Source: Paludibacterium yongneupense DSM 18731 (GTDB lineage Bacteria; Pseudomonadota; Gammaproteobacteria; Burkholderiales; Chromobacteriaceae). From it: a DNA stretch of 64,000 nucleotides. Positions 39,781 through 47,854 of this stretch are shown here, one piece after another. The DNA lies in contig NZ_KE383957.1 in assembly GCF_000422925.1 (NCBI RefSeq), positions 423,468 through 487,467 on the forward strand. Direction: 5' to 3'. A model generated the notes under the pieces. That model was not told where the DNA came from. It searched no databases and saw nothing but the letters and a program-made list of their open reading frames with translations. Position 1 is the stretch's first letter; each line of letters begins with the position of its first letter. The position numbers and the translations under genes were made by a program.

Positions 39781-39999
39781 ATGAAGTTCGCCATGTCCGA
39801 GGAGCAGTTCACGTCGATCTCGATGGGGGTGTGTCTGACCATCCTGATCGTATTCATGGGCTTCATCATCTGGGATCTCGGGCGTAAATCGAAGGCGGGC
39901 CGTTTTGGCACCGCCATCCTGTTCCTGGTGCTGGGTTTCGGCGTGAGCGGTTTCGTGTTCAAGAACGTTCTGGTCGAAATCATGGAGCACGGCCGCTAG
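39781..39999 (+). CDS. DUF2788 small membrane protein
   Basis: A 72-residue protein with two membrane helices (about residues 12-30, SMGVCLTILIVFMGFIIWDL, and 42-62, AILFLVLGFGVSGFVFK) joined by a short basic loop GRKSKAGRFG. This loop with its flanking helices is the DUF2788 signature as I recall it. Function unknown. It lies 44 bp after the transglutaminase-like gene and may be its operon partner. Confidence 0.75.
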   Translation: MKFAMSEEQFTSISMGVCLTILIVFMGFIIWDLGRKSKAGRFGTAILFLVLGFGVSGFVFKNVLVEIMEHGR

Positions 40000-40010
40000 G
40001 CAACGCGTCT

Positions 40011-40367
40011 TCAACGTTCCAGCCACGACAAGCGCGCACGCACGGATCGGTGCTCGCGCGCCGTCAATCCGGCGCGTCCGGCCAGTTCGTCTTCCAGCTG
40101 TGCGAGCCGTCGTCCGAGCACGGCATGGCGGCGCGCCTGCGCCGGAAAATCAAACGCCATTCCGAGCGAGCTGCAAATCATCATGGCGAGACACAAGGCG
40201 GCCAGCGTGTCGAGCGACACCCTGTGCGCGCCGACGATGGCCGCGATGCCGAACAGCGCCGGACAGATCAGCAGCCAGCGCATCATTGCGTCCGCCCCGT
40301 GTGCGCAACGGGTCGCGTGGCCTCTGCGTTCGGCGATCTCCTGAATGAGTGCGAGGTGGTCTGGCAT
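40011..40367 (-). CDS. Hypothetical membrane protein
   Basis: A 118-residue protein I do not recognise. It has a polar N-terminus (HLALIQEIAERRGHATRC), two membrane helices (about residues 29-46 and 51-70) and a basic, helical C-terminus (RRHAVLGRRLAQLEDELAG). The shape recalls small two-helix proteins with a cytoplasmic coiled tail, but no family name is justified. It converges on the DUF2788 gene with an 11-bp gap. Codon use looks like a real gene (GC-rich third positions), but the evidence is moderate. Confidence 0.6.
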   Translation of the reverse strand: MPDHLALIQEIAERRGHATRCAHGADAMMRWLLICPALFGIAAIVGAHRVSLDTLAALCLAMMICSSLGMAFDFPAQARRHAVLGRRLAQLEDELAGRAGLTAREHRSVRARLSWLER

Positions 40368-40696
40368 GGTATGGACCCGGGTGGACTGTCTGGAATCTGA
40401 CTGCTCATTCCCCGGACGGTTCCTTGCCGGCCGCGGCGCGTCCTGCTTTCGGAAAACTCCAGCATGGCCGCCCGATTATTCGTGGCCTGGTGCTCAAGGA
40501 TTCCGATCGCGCCTCGTTGCGCGAAAGGGCGCGGGAGGTCGGGTTCGTGCCCGAAGCGCAACGGCTGCCGTCGGGTGCGGTGCAGCCCCGGGTTCGAACC
40601 GTCTCGCGCGATTGTTCTATCTGCCGAGGCATCCGCGCCCGGTGGAGAGGCGGGGCTGTTTCTCGGGTGGGTCGAGGGTGGGCACGGACGATGCCG
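40368..40696. other. Gene-free stretch before the MFS gene
   Basis: About 330 bp of GC-rich sequence. Several overlapping open frames exist on both strands, but none shows a domain, a good ribosome site or a hydrophobic pattern. I see nothing definite here. Confidence 0.4.
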
Positions 40697-41911
40697 TCAC
40701 GACGCAGAGGATCTTTCAAGGGTCTCGCGCTGGCGTAGTGCGGGGAACAGGCGTGCCCACAGGGCCAGGATCAGCAGGGTTCCCAGTCCGCCGAGAACGA
40801 TGGCCGGCACCGTTCCGAACCAGGCGGCGGTGACGCCGGATTCGAATTCGCCGAGCTGGTTCGATGTTCCGATGAATATCGAGTTTACGGCACTGACCCG
40901 TCCGCGCATCGCGTCCGGCGTTTCCAGTTGCACTAGCGAGGAGCGAACCACGACGCTGATCATATCGGTGGCCCCCAGCATTGCCAGGCACAGCAATGAC
41001 GTCGGCATCCAATGCGACAGCCCGAATCCTATCGTGGCCAGCCCGAAGCCTGCCACCGCGATGAACAGCGTCCGTCCCACGCGTCGTCGCAGAGGGCGGC
41101 GCGCGAGATAGACGGACATGGCGAGGGCACCGGCGGCGGGCGCCGAGCGCAGCAGCCCCAGCCCCCAAGGGCCGGTGAGGAGGATGTCGCGCGCGACGAT
41201 GGGGAGCAGGGCGGTGGCGCCGCCGAGCAGAACAGAAAACAGATCGAGCGAGATGGCGCCGAGGATGACGGGTTGCCGCCTGACAAAGGCGACGCCGCCG
41301 AACAGGGTGGCCAGGGACGCGGGCTCGCGCTTTGCCGCGGCGGCCGTGACCACCACCCCGGCGATCAAGCGACTGGCAGTGAAAAACAGCACGGCGCTGC
41401 TGCCGTAGGCTGCGGCCGGTCCCAGCAGATAGACCAGTCCTCCGAGCGCGGGTCCGACAATGGTTGCGGTCTGACGGGCGCTCGCGTTTGTGGCCAGCGC
41501 GGCAGGCAAGGATGCGGTGCCGACCAGCGCGGGGAGCAGGGACTGCATGGCGGGCGGCTCGAAGGCCCGTGCGGCGCCCAGCAGCGCGGCGCAGGCGAAG
41601 ATGGAGGCCACATGAAGGTTGTAGCGACTGCCCAACGCGAGGGCGGCGACCAGAAGCGCGCAACTAGCCTGCGCGTAGAATGCGATGCGGCGGCGATCAT
41701 GGCGGTCGACGATGTAGCCGACCGGAAGCGTCAGCGACAGCTGCGGCAGGAATTGCGCGAGCCCGACCAGACCGAGGCTCATGGCGCTGTGTGTCAGATC
41801 GTAGACATGCCAGCCGAGGGCGACGACCAAAATCTGATAGGCCGTGCTGGACGCGACCTGGGCCATCCAGAACCGGCGGAACGATGTGTTGTGGCGAAGA
41901 GACGAAGACAA
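40697..41911 (-). CDS. MFS transporter, EntS/MFS_3-like
   Basis: A 404-residue protein with about 12 membrane helices. The motif-A-like loop is VGYIVDRHDRRRIAFYAQ near residues 63-80, and PALVGTASLPAALATNASARQ resembles the MFS_3 group that includes the enterobactin exporter EntS. The conserved RGRVSAVNSIFIGTSNQLGEFESG is also typical of that group. The start codon is TTG at 41911, with GGAAC about 10 bases upstream; the first residues (LRHNTSFRRFWMAQ) fit the family start. Substrate unknown. It follows the PNPOx-like gene by 15 bp on the same strand, so the two may be co-transcribed. Confidence 0.82.
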   Translation of the reverse strand: MSSSLRHNTSFRRFWMAQVASSTAYQILVVALGWHVYDLTHSAMSLGLVGLAQFLPQLSLTLPVGYIVDRHDRRRIAFYAQASCALLVAALALGSRYNLHVASIFACAALLGAARAFEPPAMQSLLPALVGTASLPAALATNASARQTATIVGPALGGLVYLLGPAAAYGSSAVLFFTASRLIAGVVVTAAAAKREPASLATLFGGVAFVRRQPVILGAISLDLFSVLLGGATALLPIVARDILLTGPWGLGLLRSAPAAGALAMSVYLARRPLRRRVGRTLFIAVAGFGLATIGFGLSHWMPTSLLCLAMLGATDMISVVVRSSLVQLETPDAMRGRVSAVNSIFIGTSNQLGEFESGVTAAWFGTVPAIVLGGLGTLLILALWARLFPALRQRETLERSSAS

Positions 41912-41926
41912 GGGGCGTTCCGGGGC

Positions 41927-42562
41927 TCAGATGGGAGCGGTGCGCTGCTGGAGAAAGCGGCTCAGTGCGTCGTCATCCAGGGCGTCGGCAAAATCGGAAC
42001 GGCGGCGTTCGCCATCCTGTACAAAATCGATGCCGAAGCGGTCGAGCCCGCATATGCCGCTGTCGGCGGCAAGCGCGGCCAGTCGTTCGGCCTCGGCATC
42101 CGCCTCCAGCACCGGCAGGGACTCCAGGACATCATGCTCGATCCAGCCCATGCGGCCGAAACCGGCGACCAGGCGGATACGCCGGGGCTCGAGGCGGTAG
42201 AAGGCGAAGTCCCCGAGTTCCAGATAGAGGGCAGCATGCGGCAGGTAGCGCAGGTAGCGGTCCCGGGTGGCGCTGTCGATATCTATACGGGTAACATCAC
42301 CAATCATGGTCAGGCGTGCCGCATTTTCGGCATGCAGCGCATCCGGATCGGCCAGGGCGAGACTGGCGCGCGGATCGCTGTCGAGATTGCGGGTATGCTC
42401 GGCTAGCTGGCTGATCAAAAAAAGCGGGCGGTGCCGTGAGTCGGTCGCGAAGGGCAGGGTGCTCGCAAAAGGGTAGCCGGGAAGCGCGACGGAGTGCGTC
42501 GCCAGTGTTCCTGCACTGCAGCGGTGCAGCAGATTGAGTGCGAGGCCGGTGGGTATTTTCAT
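41927..42562 (-). CDS. Pyridoxamine 5'-phosphate oxidase-like FMN protein (HugZ/HutZ-like)
   Basis: A 211-residue split-barrel flavin-binding type protein. Typical stretches are CSAGTLATHSVALPGYPFASTL, RPLFLISQLAEHTRNLDSDPRASL and a C-terminal DRFGIDFVQDGERRRSDF. The last resembles the C-terminal domain of HugZ/HutZ-type heme-utilisation proteins. No heme-uptake genes are nearby, so a heme role is uncertain; a generic FMN-dependent reductase role is possible. I chose the ATG at 42562 (MKIPTGLALN). The frame stays open to 42718, across the divergent GNAT gene. Confidence 0.75.
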   Translation of the reverse strand: MKIPTGLALNLLHRCSAGTLATHSVALPGYPFASTLPFATDSRHRPLFLISQLAEHTRNLDSDPRASLALADPDALHAENAARLTMIGDVTRIDIDSATRDRYLRYLPHAALYLELGDFAFYRLEPRRIRLVAGFGRMGWIEHDVLESLPVLEADAEAERLAALAADSGICGLDRFGIDFVQDGERRRSDFADALDDDALSRFLQQRTAPI

Positions 42563-42615
42563 CGTGGCTGCCGGGTCGGTGCGAATGGACTTTATTGTAC
42601 TTGAATGGAGAACCG

Positions 42616-43185
42616 ATGCGGGAAAAGCTGTGCCACGGAGCGTGGCAGGACCTCGACATTCCGCGCCGCGAGGCGCTGAAGCGTTTGTTGACACGAGTCT
42701 GGCCCGGCGACGAGGCACCGGATCTCCCCTGGTTCGATGCGTGCCTGGAACCGTACTCGGTCTGGATTGCGCAGAATGGCATCGCGCTTGCGCACGCCGC
42801 CATTCTGCACAAGACCGTGCGGGTCGGCGGCGAGTCCTTTCTGGCCTGCGGCCTGAGCTGCGTTGCCACCGACCCCGATTTCCGCGGTAGGGGACTCGGG
42901 CGCCGCGTGCTGGCCGATGCGACCTGGACGCTGCTGGAAGGGCGGGCGGATTTCGCGGTATTCACCTGCGACCGCGAGCTGTTGCCGTTTTACGCCGAGA
43001 GCGGCTGGCGCGAGGCCGACGCTCTGGTTCTGCGCGCGGGAGAAGGCGCCGCCGCACTGAGCAGCGAACACATGCCGGACAAGGCTGTCCTGCTGCGGCT
43101 GATGTCGCCGCGCGCGCGCGCGGCGGCGGCGCATTTCTCCCATGGCGTGCTGACCCTGGGCCTGCCCGACGGTCAGTTCTGGTAG
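42616..43185 (+). CDS. GNAT-family N-acetyltransferase
   Basis: A 189-residue acetyltransferase. The acetyl-CoA motif A is CVATDPDFRGRGLGRRVLADA (R/Q-x-x-G-x-G pattern RGRGLG), followed by motif B LLPFYAESGWREAD. The start ATG at 42616 has GGAG before it. The gene is divergent from the PNPOx-like gene, 53 bp apart, and its last 13 bases overlap the end of treC on the other strand. Substrate unknown. The shape resembles antibiotic or small-amine acetyltransferases in general, but no residue set allows a narrower call. Confidence 0.82.
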   Translation: MREKLCHGAWQDLDIPRREALKRLLTRVWPGDEAPDLPWFDACLEPYSVWIAQNGIALAHAAILHKTVRVGGESFLACGLSCVATDPDFRGRGLGRRVLADATWTLLEGRADFAVFTCDRELLPFYAESGWREADALVLRAGEGAAALSSEHMPDKAVLLRLMSPRARAAAAHFSHGVLTLGLPDGQFW

Positions 43186-44822
43186 GGACGGAGCCGCCAC
43201 ACCAGCGCCTCGTAAGGCCCGAGCCGCAGCAGGGGGGGCGGCGCGGTGCCGCCAAACAGCGTTTCATGCCGCCAGCCGCGCGGGATGGCATCGTCCGTCA
43301 ATCGGTAGTCGACGCTGCTGCCGTAAAAATTGCAGACCACGAGCAAGCGCTCGTCAGCGAGTTCACGCGTATAGGCCCAGATCCGGGCGTGGTCCGGGCT
43401 CAGGCAGCGGTAACGGCCGTCGCGCACCACCGCCAGCGATTTGCGCAAGGCAATCAGTTCGCGGTAGCGGTGGACGACCGAGTCCGGGTCGCGACGCGCG
43501 GCCTCGACATTGACTTCGTGCCAGTCCGGCGCCAGCGAGATCCAGGGCTCGCCCGTCGAGAAGCCGCCGTTGAGGCTGTCGTTCCACGGCATGGGGGTGC
43601 GTCCGTTGTCGCGTGATTTTTGGCGGATCGCCGCCATGATGTCATCGCGGGCGACGCCCGCCGCGACTTTTTCGCGATAGATATTCAGGGTTTCCACGTC
43701 GCGATAGCTGTCTATGTCGGCAAAGCCCGGATTGCGCATGCCTATCTCTTCGCCCTGATAAATGTAGGGCGTGCCCTGCAGCAAGTGCAAGGCCGTCGCC
43801 AGCATCTTGGCCGCTGCCACCCGTTGAGCGCCGTCGTCGCCGAAGCGCGAAACCACGCGCGGCTGATCGTGGTTGCACCAGAACAGGGCGTTCCAGCCCC
43901 CTCCGTCATGCATGCCGGTTTGCCATTCGGACAGAATGCGTTTGAGCTCGATAAAGTCGAAGGGCGCGGCCTGCCATTTGTCGCCGCCGGGGTAGTCGAC
44001 CTTGAGATGATGAAAGCTGAAGGTCATCGTCAATTCACGGCGCTCTGGGTTCGAGTAGCGTACGCACTCGTCGATCCGGGTCGAGGACATCTCTCCCACG
44101 GTCAATAACTCCCGGCCGGCGAACACCTCGCGGTGCATGGCCTGCAGATAGTCGTGCACGGCCGGACCATCGGTGTAGCGGCTGCGTCCGTCCCCGTCGT
44201 CGTCGGCGAAGGTGGGGTCCTTCGAAATCAGGTTGATGACGTCGAGCCGGAAACCGGCGATGCCTTTGTCGGCCCAGAAGCGCATCATTTCAAAGATGGC
44301 GGCGCGCAGGCGCGGATTCCTCCAATTCAGGTCGGCCTGCGTTTTATCGAACAAGTGCAGATAGTATTGTCCGGTCGCTTCGTGGAAATGCCAGGCCGAC
44401 CCGCCGAATTTGGATTGCCAGCCATTGGGCTGGTCGCGCCACAGGTAATAATCGCGGTAAGGATTGTCGCGAGATTCGCAGGCGGCCTTGAACCACGCAT
44501 GGTCGGTCGATGTGTGATTGACCACGATGTCCATCACGATCCCGATGCCGCGATCGCGTGCGGCGGCGATCAGCCGTTCGAGATCGCCCATGCTGCCGTA
44601 GGCCGGGTCGATCGCATAATAGTCGCTGATGTCGTAGCCGTTGTCGCGCTGGGGCGAAGCGTAGACCGGCGTCAGCCACAGGTAGTCGACCCCGAGCCAG
44701 CTCAGGTAATCGAGCTTGGTCAGTATGCCGGCGATATCGCCTGTCGCGTGACCTGCATGGCTGCAAAAGCTTTTCGGATAGATCTGGTATACAACGGCGT
44801 GTTTGTAGTCGATTGCGTTCAT
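43173..44822 (-). CDS. treC: Trehalose-6-phosphate hydrolase
   Basis: A 549-residue GH13 enzyme. Conserved regions: DIVVNHTSTDHAWF (region I), GFRLDVINLISKD with the nucleophile Asp (region II), LLTVGEMSS with the acid Glu (region III) and FWCNHDQPRVVSRFGDD with the third Asp (region IV). The DVINLISK variant is typical of trehalose-6-phosphate hydrolases. It splits the TreB product into glucose and glucose 6-phosphate. treB lies 75 bp upstream on the same strand. A perfect 9-bp stem-loop sits in the gap. Confidence 0.93.
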   Translation of the reverse strand: MNAIDYKHAVVYQIYPKSFCSHAGHATGDIAGILTKLDYLSWLGVDYLWLTPVYASPQRDNGYDISDYYAIDPAYGSMGDLERLIAAARDRGIGIVMDIVVNHTSTDHAWFKAACESRDNPYRDYYLWRDQPNGWQSKFGGSAWHFHEATGQYYLHLFDKTQADLNWRNPRLRAAIFEMMRFWADKGIAGFRLDVINLISKDPTFADDDGDGRSRYTDGPAVHDYLQAMHREVFAGRELLTVGEMSSTRIDECVRYSNPERRELTMTFSFHHLKVDYPGGDKWQAAPFDFIELKRILSEWQTGMHDGGGWNALFWCNHDQPRVVSRFGDDGAQRVAAAKMLATALHLLQGTPYIYQGEEIGMRNPGFADIDSYRDVETLNIYREKVAAGVARDDIMAAIRQKSRDNGRTPMPWNDSLNGGFSTGEPWISLAPDWHEVNVEAARRDPDSVVHRYRELIALRKSLAVVRDGRYRCLSPDHARIWAYTRELADERLLVVCNFYGSSVDYRLTDDAIPRGWRHETLFGGTAPPPLLRLGPYEALVWRLRPYQN

Positions 44823-44848
44823 GGTGGTGCCGGATTCCGGGAAAGAGA

Positions 44849-44872
44849 CCTTCCGCCGCCGAGGGCGGAAGG
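44849..44872 (-). other. Intergenic stem-loop between treB and treC
   Basis: CCTTCCGCC / GGCGGAAGG form a perfect 9-bp stem in the 75-bp gap. No T run follows on the minus strand, so it is more likely an RNA-stability or processing element that adjusts treB to treC levels than a full terminator. Confidence 0.55.
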
Positions 44873-44897
44873 CCGGGTTTGCGTCGCGCTTGACGGT

Positions 44898-46337
44898 TCA
44901 GACCGCCACGAGCTTTTTGCTGGCGCTCCGGCGCGAGAGCACGAAGGTCAGGACAAAGGGCAGCACGATTGCGATGATCATGCCCAGCATGAAGCGGGGA
45001 ATGAATTGCGGAATGATCGAGATGAAGCCCGGCAAGCCGCCGACACCGATGGCCGACGCTTCGACGTGGCCGAGCGAGATGAACGCTGCCGCGCAGGCCG
45101 AGCCGGCCAGTGCGGCATAGAACGGGAACTTGAGCCGCAGGTTGACCCCGAACATGGCGGGTTCCGTGATGCCGAAGTAGGCCGAGATGGCGGAAGTCGA
45201 GGCCATGCTTTTTTCGGTGGCATTGCGCGAGACCCAGAACATGGCCAGAGCGGCGCTGCCTTGCGCGATATTGGACAAGGCGATCATCGGCCAGATGAAC
45301 GTTCCGCCGTGCGAGGCGATCAACTGCAGATCGACGGCGATGAACATATGATGCATGCCGGTGATCACCATGGGGGCGTACAGTGCGCCGAACAGGACGG
45401 CGCCCAGTGCGGGTGCCAGATTGAAGACATGAACCAGGCCGTCGGTGATGAAGATGCCGATATGGCGCGTGACCGGACCTATGACGGCCAGCGCCAGCGT
45501 GCCGCTGACGACGATGGTCACGATGGGGACGATCAGGAGCTGGATGGAGTTGGGAACCACCGCTTTGAGGCGCTGCTCGATCTGGCTCATGACCCAGGCC
45601 GCAGCCAGGATGGGCAGGATCTGGCCCTGGTAGCCGACTTTTTCGATGTGCAGGAAACCGATGTCGAAGTAGGGCAGCTGCGCGCCGCCGAGACCGGCCT
45701 TGGCCGCGCCATAGTTCCATGCATTGAGCAGATCCGGGTGAACGAGCAGCAGGCCCAGCACGATGCCCAGAATTTCGCTGCCGCCGAACCGTTTGGCGGC
45801 CGACCATCCGACGAGCGCGGGCAGAAACACGAAGGATGTGTTCGACATCATATTGATCAGACCCCACAGGCCATCCAGCCCCGGGTAGGCCGCCAGCAGG
45901 CTTTTGCCCGGGATGAACATGCCCGGTGCGCCGAGCAGATTGTTCACCCCCATCAGCAGGCCGGCGACGATGATCGCAGGCAGGATGGGCATGAAGACGT
46001 CGGAAAACACTTTGACGAGGCGTTGCAGCGGGTTGAGCGTGTCGGCCCCCGCCGACTTGACCTCCGCAATGGTGGCTTGTTGCAAGCCGGTCTGCTCCAG
46101 CAGCGCATCGTAGACATGGTCGACTTCGCCGGCGCCGATGACGACCTGGAACACTCCCCCGGTACTGAAGGCGCCTTTGACGAGATCGACGGCGCGCAGC
46201 GCGTCGAGAGAGACGCGGGCTTCGTCGCGCAGCGCGAGGCGCAGACGCGTTACGCAGTGGGCGGCCTGGGCAATGTTCTGCCGTCCGCCCAAGGCCTCAA
46301 TGATCTGTTTTGCCAGATCAGCATAGTCATGATTCAT
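44898..46337 (-). CDS. treB: PTS trehalose-specific EIIBC component
   Basis: A 479-residue phosphotransferase permease. The EIIB domain (residues 1-85) carries the phosphorylated Cys in QAAHCVTRLRLAL. The EIIC domain (about 105-460) has ten or so membrane helices, with NTSFVFLPALVGWSAAKRFGG and SAYFGITEPAMFGVN, the conserved EIIC GITEP motif. No EIIA domain is attached, so it needs a separate EIIA-Glc (Crr), as in E. coli. It imports trehalose as trehalose 6-phosphate. Two tandem TreR-type operators lie just upstream. Confidence 0.93.
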   Translation of the reverse strand: MNHDYADLAKQIIEALGGRQNIAQAAHCVTRLRLALRDEARVSLDALRAVDLVKGAFSTGGVFQVVIGAGEVDHVYDALLEQTGLQQATIAEVKSAGADTLNPLQRLVKVFSDVFMPILPAIIVAGLLMGVNNLLGAPGMFIPGKSLLAAYPGLDGLWGLINMMSNTSFVFLPALVGWSAAKRFGGSEILGIVLGLLLVHPDLLNAWNYGAAKAGLGGAQLPYFDIGFLHIEKVGYQGQILPILAAAWVMSQIEQRLKAVVPNSIQLLIVPIVTIVVSGTLALAVIGPVTRHIGIFITDGLVHVFNLAPALGAVLFGALYAPMVITGMHHMFIAVDLQLIASHGGTFIWPMIALSNIAQGSAALAMFWVSRNATEKSMASTSAISAYFGITEPAMFGVNLRLKFPFYAALAGSACAAAFISLGHVEASAIGVGGLPGFISIIPQFIPRFMLGMIIAIVLPFVLTFVLSRRSASKKLVAV

Positions 46338-46379
46338 TGTTGACTCCTCGCACGTGTGGTGTTGTGTGCGAGTAGCTTA

Positions 46380-46421
46380 ACTTGTGTACACAAGTCGGGT
46401 CAATGACTTGTGTACACAAGT
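46380..46421 (-). promoter_or_regulatory. Two tandem TreR-type operators upstream of treB
   Basis: The 16-bp perfect palindrome ACTTGTGTACACAAGT occurs twice, at 46380-46395 and 46406-46421, with centres 26 bp apart. Its core TTGTGTACACAA fits the TTGTATATACAA type bound by GntR-family TreR. The sites sit 43-84 bp before the treB start, in the promoter region, between the histidine kinase stop and treB. Repression by the treR product at 49203-49913 is a strong inference. Confidence 0.85.
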
Positions 46422-46453
46422 TCAAGCTCGGACGGAGTGGACAGAGCGCTCGC

Positions 46454-47854
46454 CTATTTCTCCTTCAGCAAGGGGAGCAGCAGGGTAAATTCGGCTTCAA
46501 GGTCGCCGATTTTTCCTTCTGCGTTACTCATCTGCCCGGAGCGGGCCTGGGCGGCGATGACCATGCTCAGGCGGGCCGCCGGGATCGCACCGAGCCCGAG
46601 AAACAGATCCTTGAGCACGAGCGCGGTACGCTGGGCTTCGTCCCTGTCGGCGGCAAGGACGGCCTGGTGCAATGCCGGCAACAGCTCCACGCGTTCCAGC
46701 AGGGTCCGTGCGGCAGCTTCTGCCGTTTGCGGCTCTGCCTCCATGAGCGCATGGCGATAGTCGAAGCCCGCGTCGCACAGGGAGAACACCGCTTCGTCCC
46801 GCGGGGGGTCGCATCGCGTCAAGGGCACCCGAACCGTGAAGGTGCTGCCGTTTCCCGGCTCGCTATGCACCACGATTTCGCCATCCATGACCGCCACCAA
46901 CTGTTTGGCCAGCGACAAGCCCAGACCGGTGCCGCCGAAGCGTCGCGTACTCGACGAGTCGGCCTGGGTGAAGGGTTCGAAGATGCGGGACAGGTTTCTG
47001 CTCTCGATGCCGATGCCGCTATCGCGCACCGTGAGCACGCCGTATGGACCTTCCGCGCCGGAAGCCGCTTCGAGGCGAACGTCTATCGTTCCCCGTGCGG
47101 TGAATTTGATTGCATTGTCGAGGAGAACGGTCATGATCTGGCGCCAGCGTCCCGGATCGCCGAGTATCCAGGCGGGGAAGTCGGGGTCGACTTCCAGCCG
47201 CAGCGCGAGGTTCTTGTCCTGGGCGCTTGCCTGGTGGATGCGCGCGGTTTCTGCCAGCAGGCGGGGCAGGTCGATGGCAACCGGCACGAATACCAGTTTT
47301 CCCGATTCGACCGCCGCGTAGTCGAGCATGGTGTCTATGATGTGGAGCAAGGCGTCGGCCGAGGACTTGACGACTTCCAGGCAGGACCGCTGCTGGCTGT
47401 CGAGGCGGGTTCCCAGAGCCAGGTCGGTCATGCCGACGACCCCGTTGATCGGCGTGCGCAGCTCGTGGCTCATTGTCGCGAGAAATTCGGTTTTGGCGCG
47501 GCTGGCGGCTTCGGCATTTTCGATCGCGCGGACCAGATCGTGCGTCTGCTCGGTCACGAGCTCGGACAAGTGCGCCTGATGGCGCAATAGTTCGGTCTGC
47601 GATTGCTTCAGTTCGTCGGTCAGGCGCTGCAGGTCCCTGTTGGCCTGCTCGTTCTTGAGCAAGGCCGCGTGCAGATCATGAGTACGGGCCTTGACCTGGT
47701 CTTCAAGCATCAGTGTGGCCTGGAACAGATTGAGTTCCGAGTCCTCGCCACCCCCCTCCACCTTGTCCATCAGTACTTCGATCACCCTGTTCTGGCGCTC
47801 TATCTCGGCCAGCAGGCGTGTGCGCTCGTCCGCGACTTCAAGCTTGGCGCTCAT
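46454..47854 (-). CDS. Soluble sensor histidine kinase with HPt-like tail (NahK-like)
   Basis: About 466 residues, no membrane helix. Residues 40-125 are a long coiled coil. The HisKA box has the phospho-His130 in FLATMSHELRTPINGVVG. The ATPase domain has the N box DNAIKFTA, G1 DSGIGIE, F box FEPFTQADSS and G2 GGTGLGLSLAKQL. The last 105 residues look like an HPt helical bundle, but the usual HxLKG is replaced by LVLKDLFLGLGA, so the phospho-acceptor His is lost. No receiver domain is present. The gene overlaps the FIST gene by 17 bp, with a strong AGGAGG site. FIST-kinase pairs in other bacteria include NosP-NahK. Confidence 0.85.
   Translation of the reverse strand: MSAKLEVADERTRLLAEIERQNRVIEVLMDKVEGGGEDSELNLFQATLMLEDQVKARTHDLHAALLKNEQANRDLQRLTDELKQSQTELLRHQAHLSELVTEQTHDLVRAIENAEAASRAKTEFLATMSHELRTPINGVVGMTDLALGTRLDSQQRSCLEVVKSSADALLHIIDTMLDYAAVESGKLVFVPVAIDLPRLLAETARIHQASAQDKNLALRLEVDPDFPAWILGDPGRWRQIMTVLLDNAIKFTARGTIDVRLEAASGAEGPYGVLTVRDSGIGIESRNLSRIFEPFTQADSSSTRRFGGTGLGLSLAKQLVAVMDGEIVVHSEPGNGSTFTVRVPLTRCDPPRDEAVFSLCDAGFDYRHALMEAEPQTAEAAARTLLERVELLPALHQAVLAADRDEAQRTALVLKDLFLGLGAIPAARLSMVIAAQARSGQMSNAEGKIGDLEAEFTLLLPLLKEK

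Noticed and set aside
40345..40833. Overlapping frames between the two-helix protein and the MFS gene
   Set aside because: Three frames overlap on the plus strand with no domain, ribosome site or codon support, and they run into the real MFS gene.
41012..42406. 464-codon plus-strand open frame
   Set aside because: It is antisense to the MFS and PNPOx-like genes, and its Gly/Gln/Asp-rich translation matches no family.
44133..46343. Long plus-strand open frame of 736 codons
   Set aside because: It is antisense to treB and treC, and its translation is rich in His, Gln and Asp with no domain, a typical GC-rich shadow.
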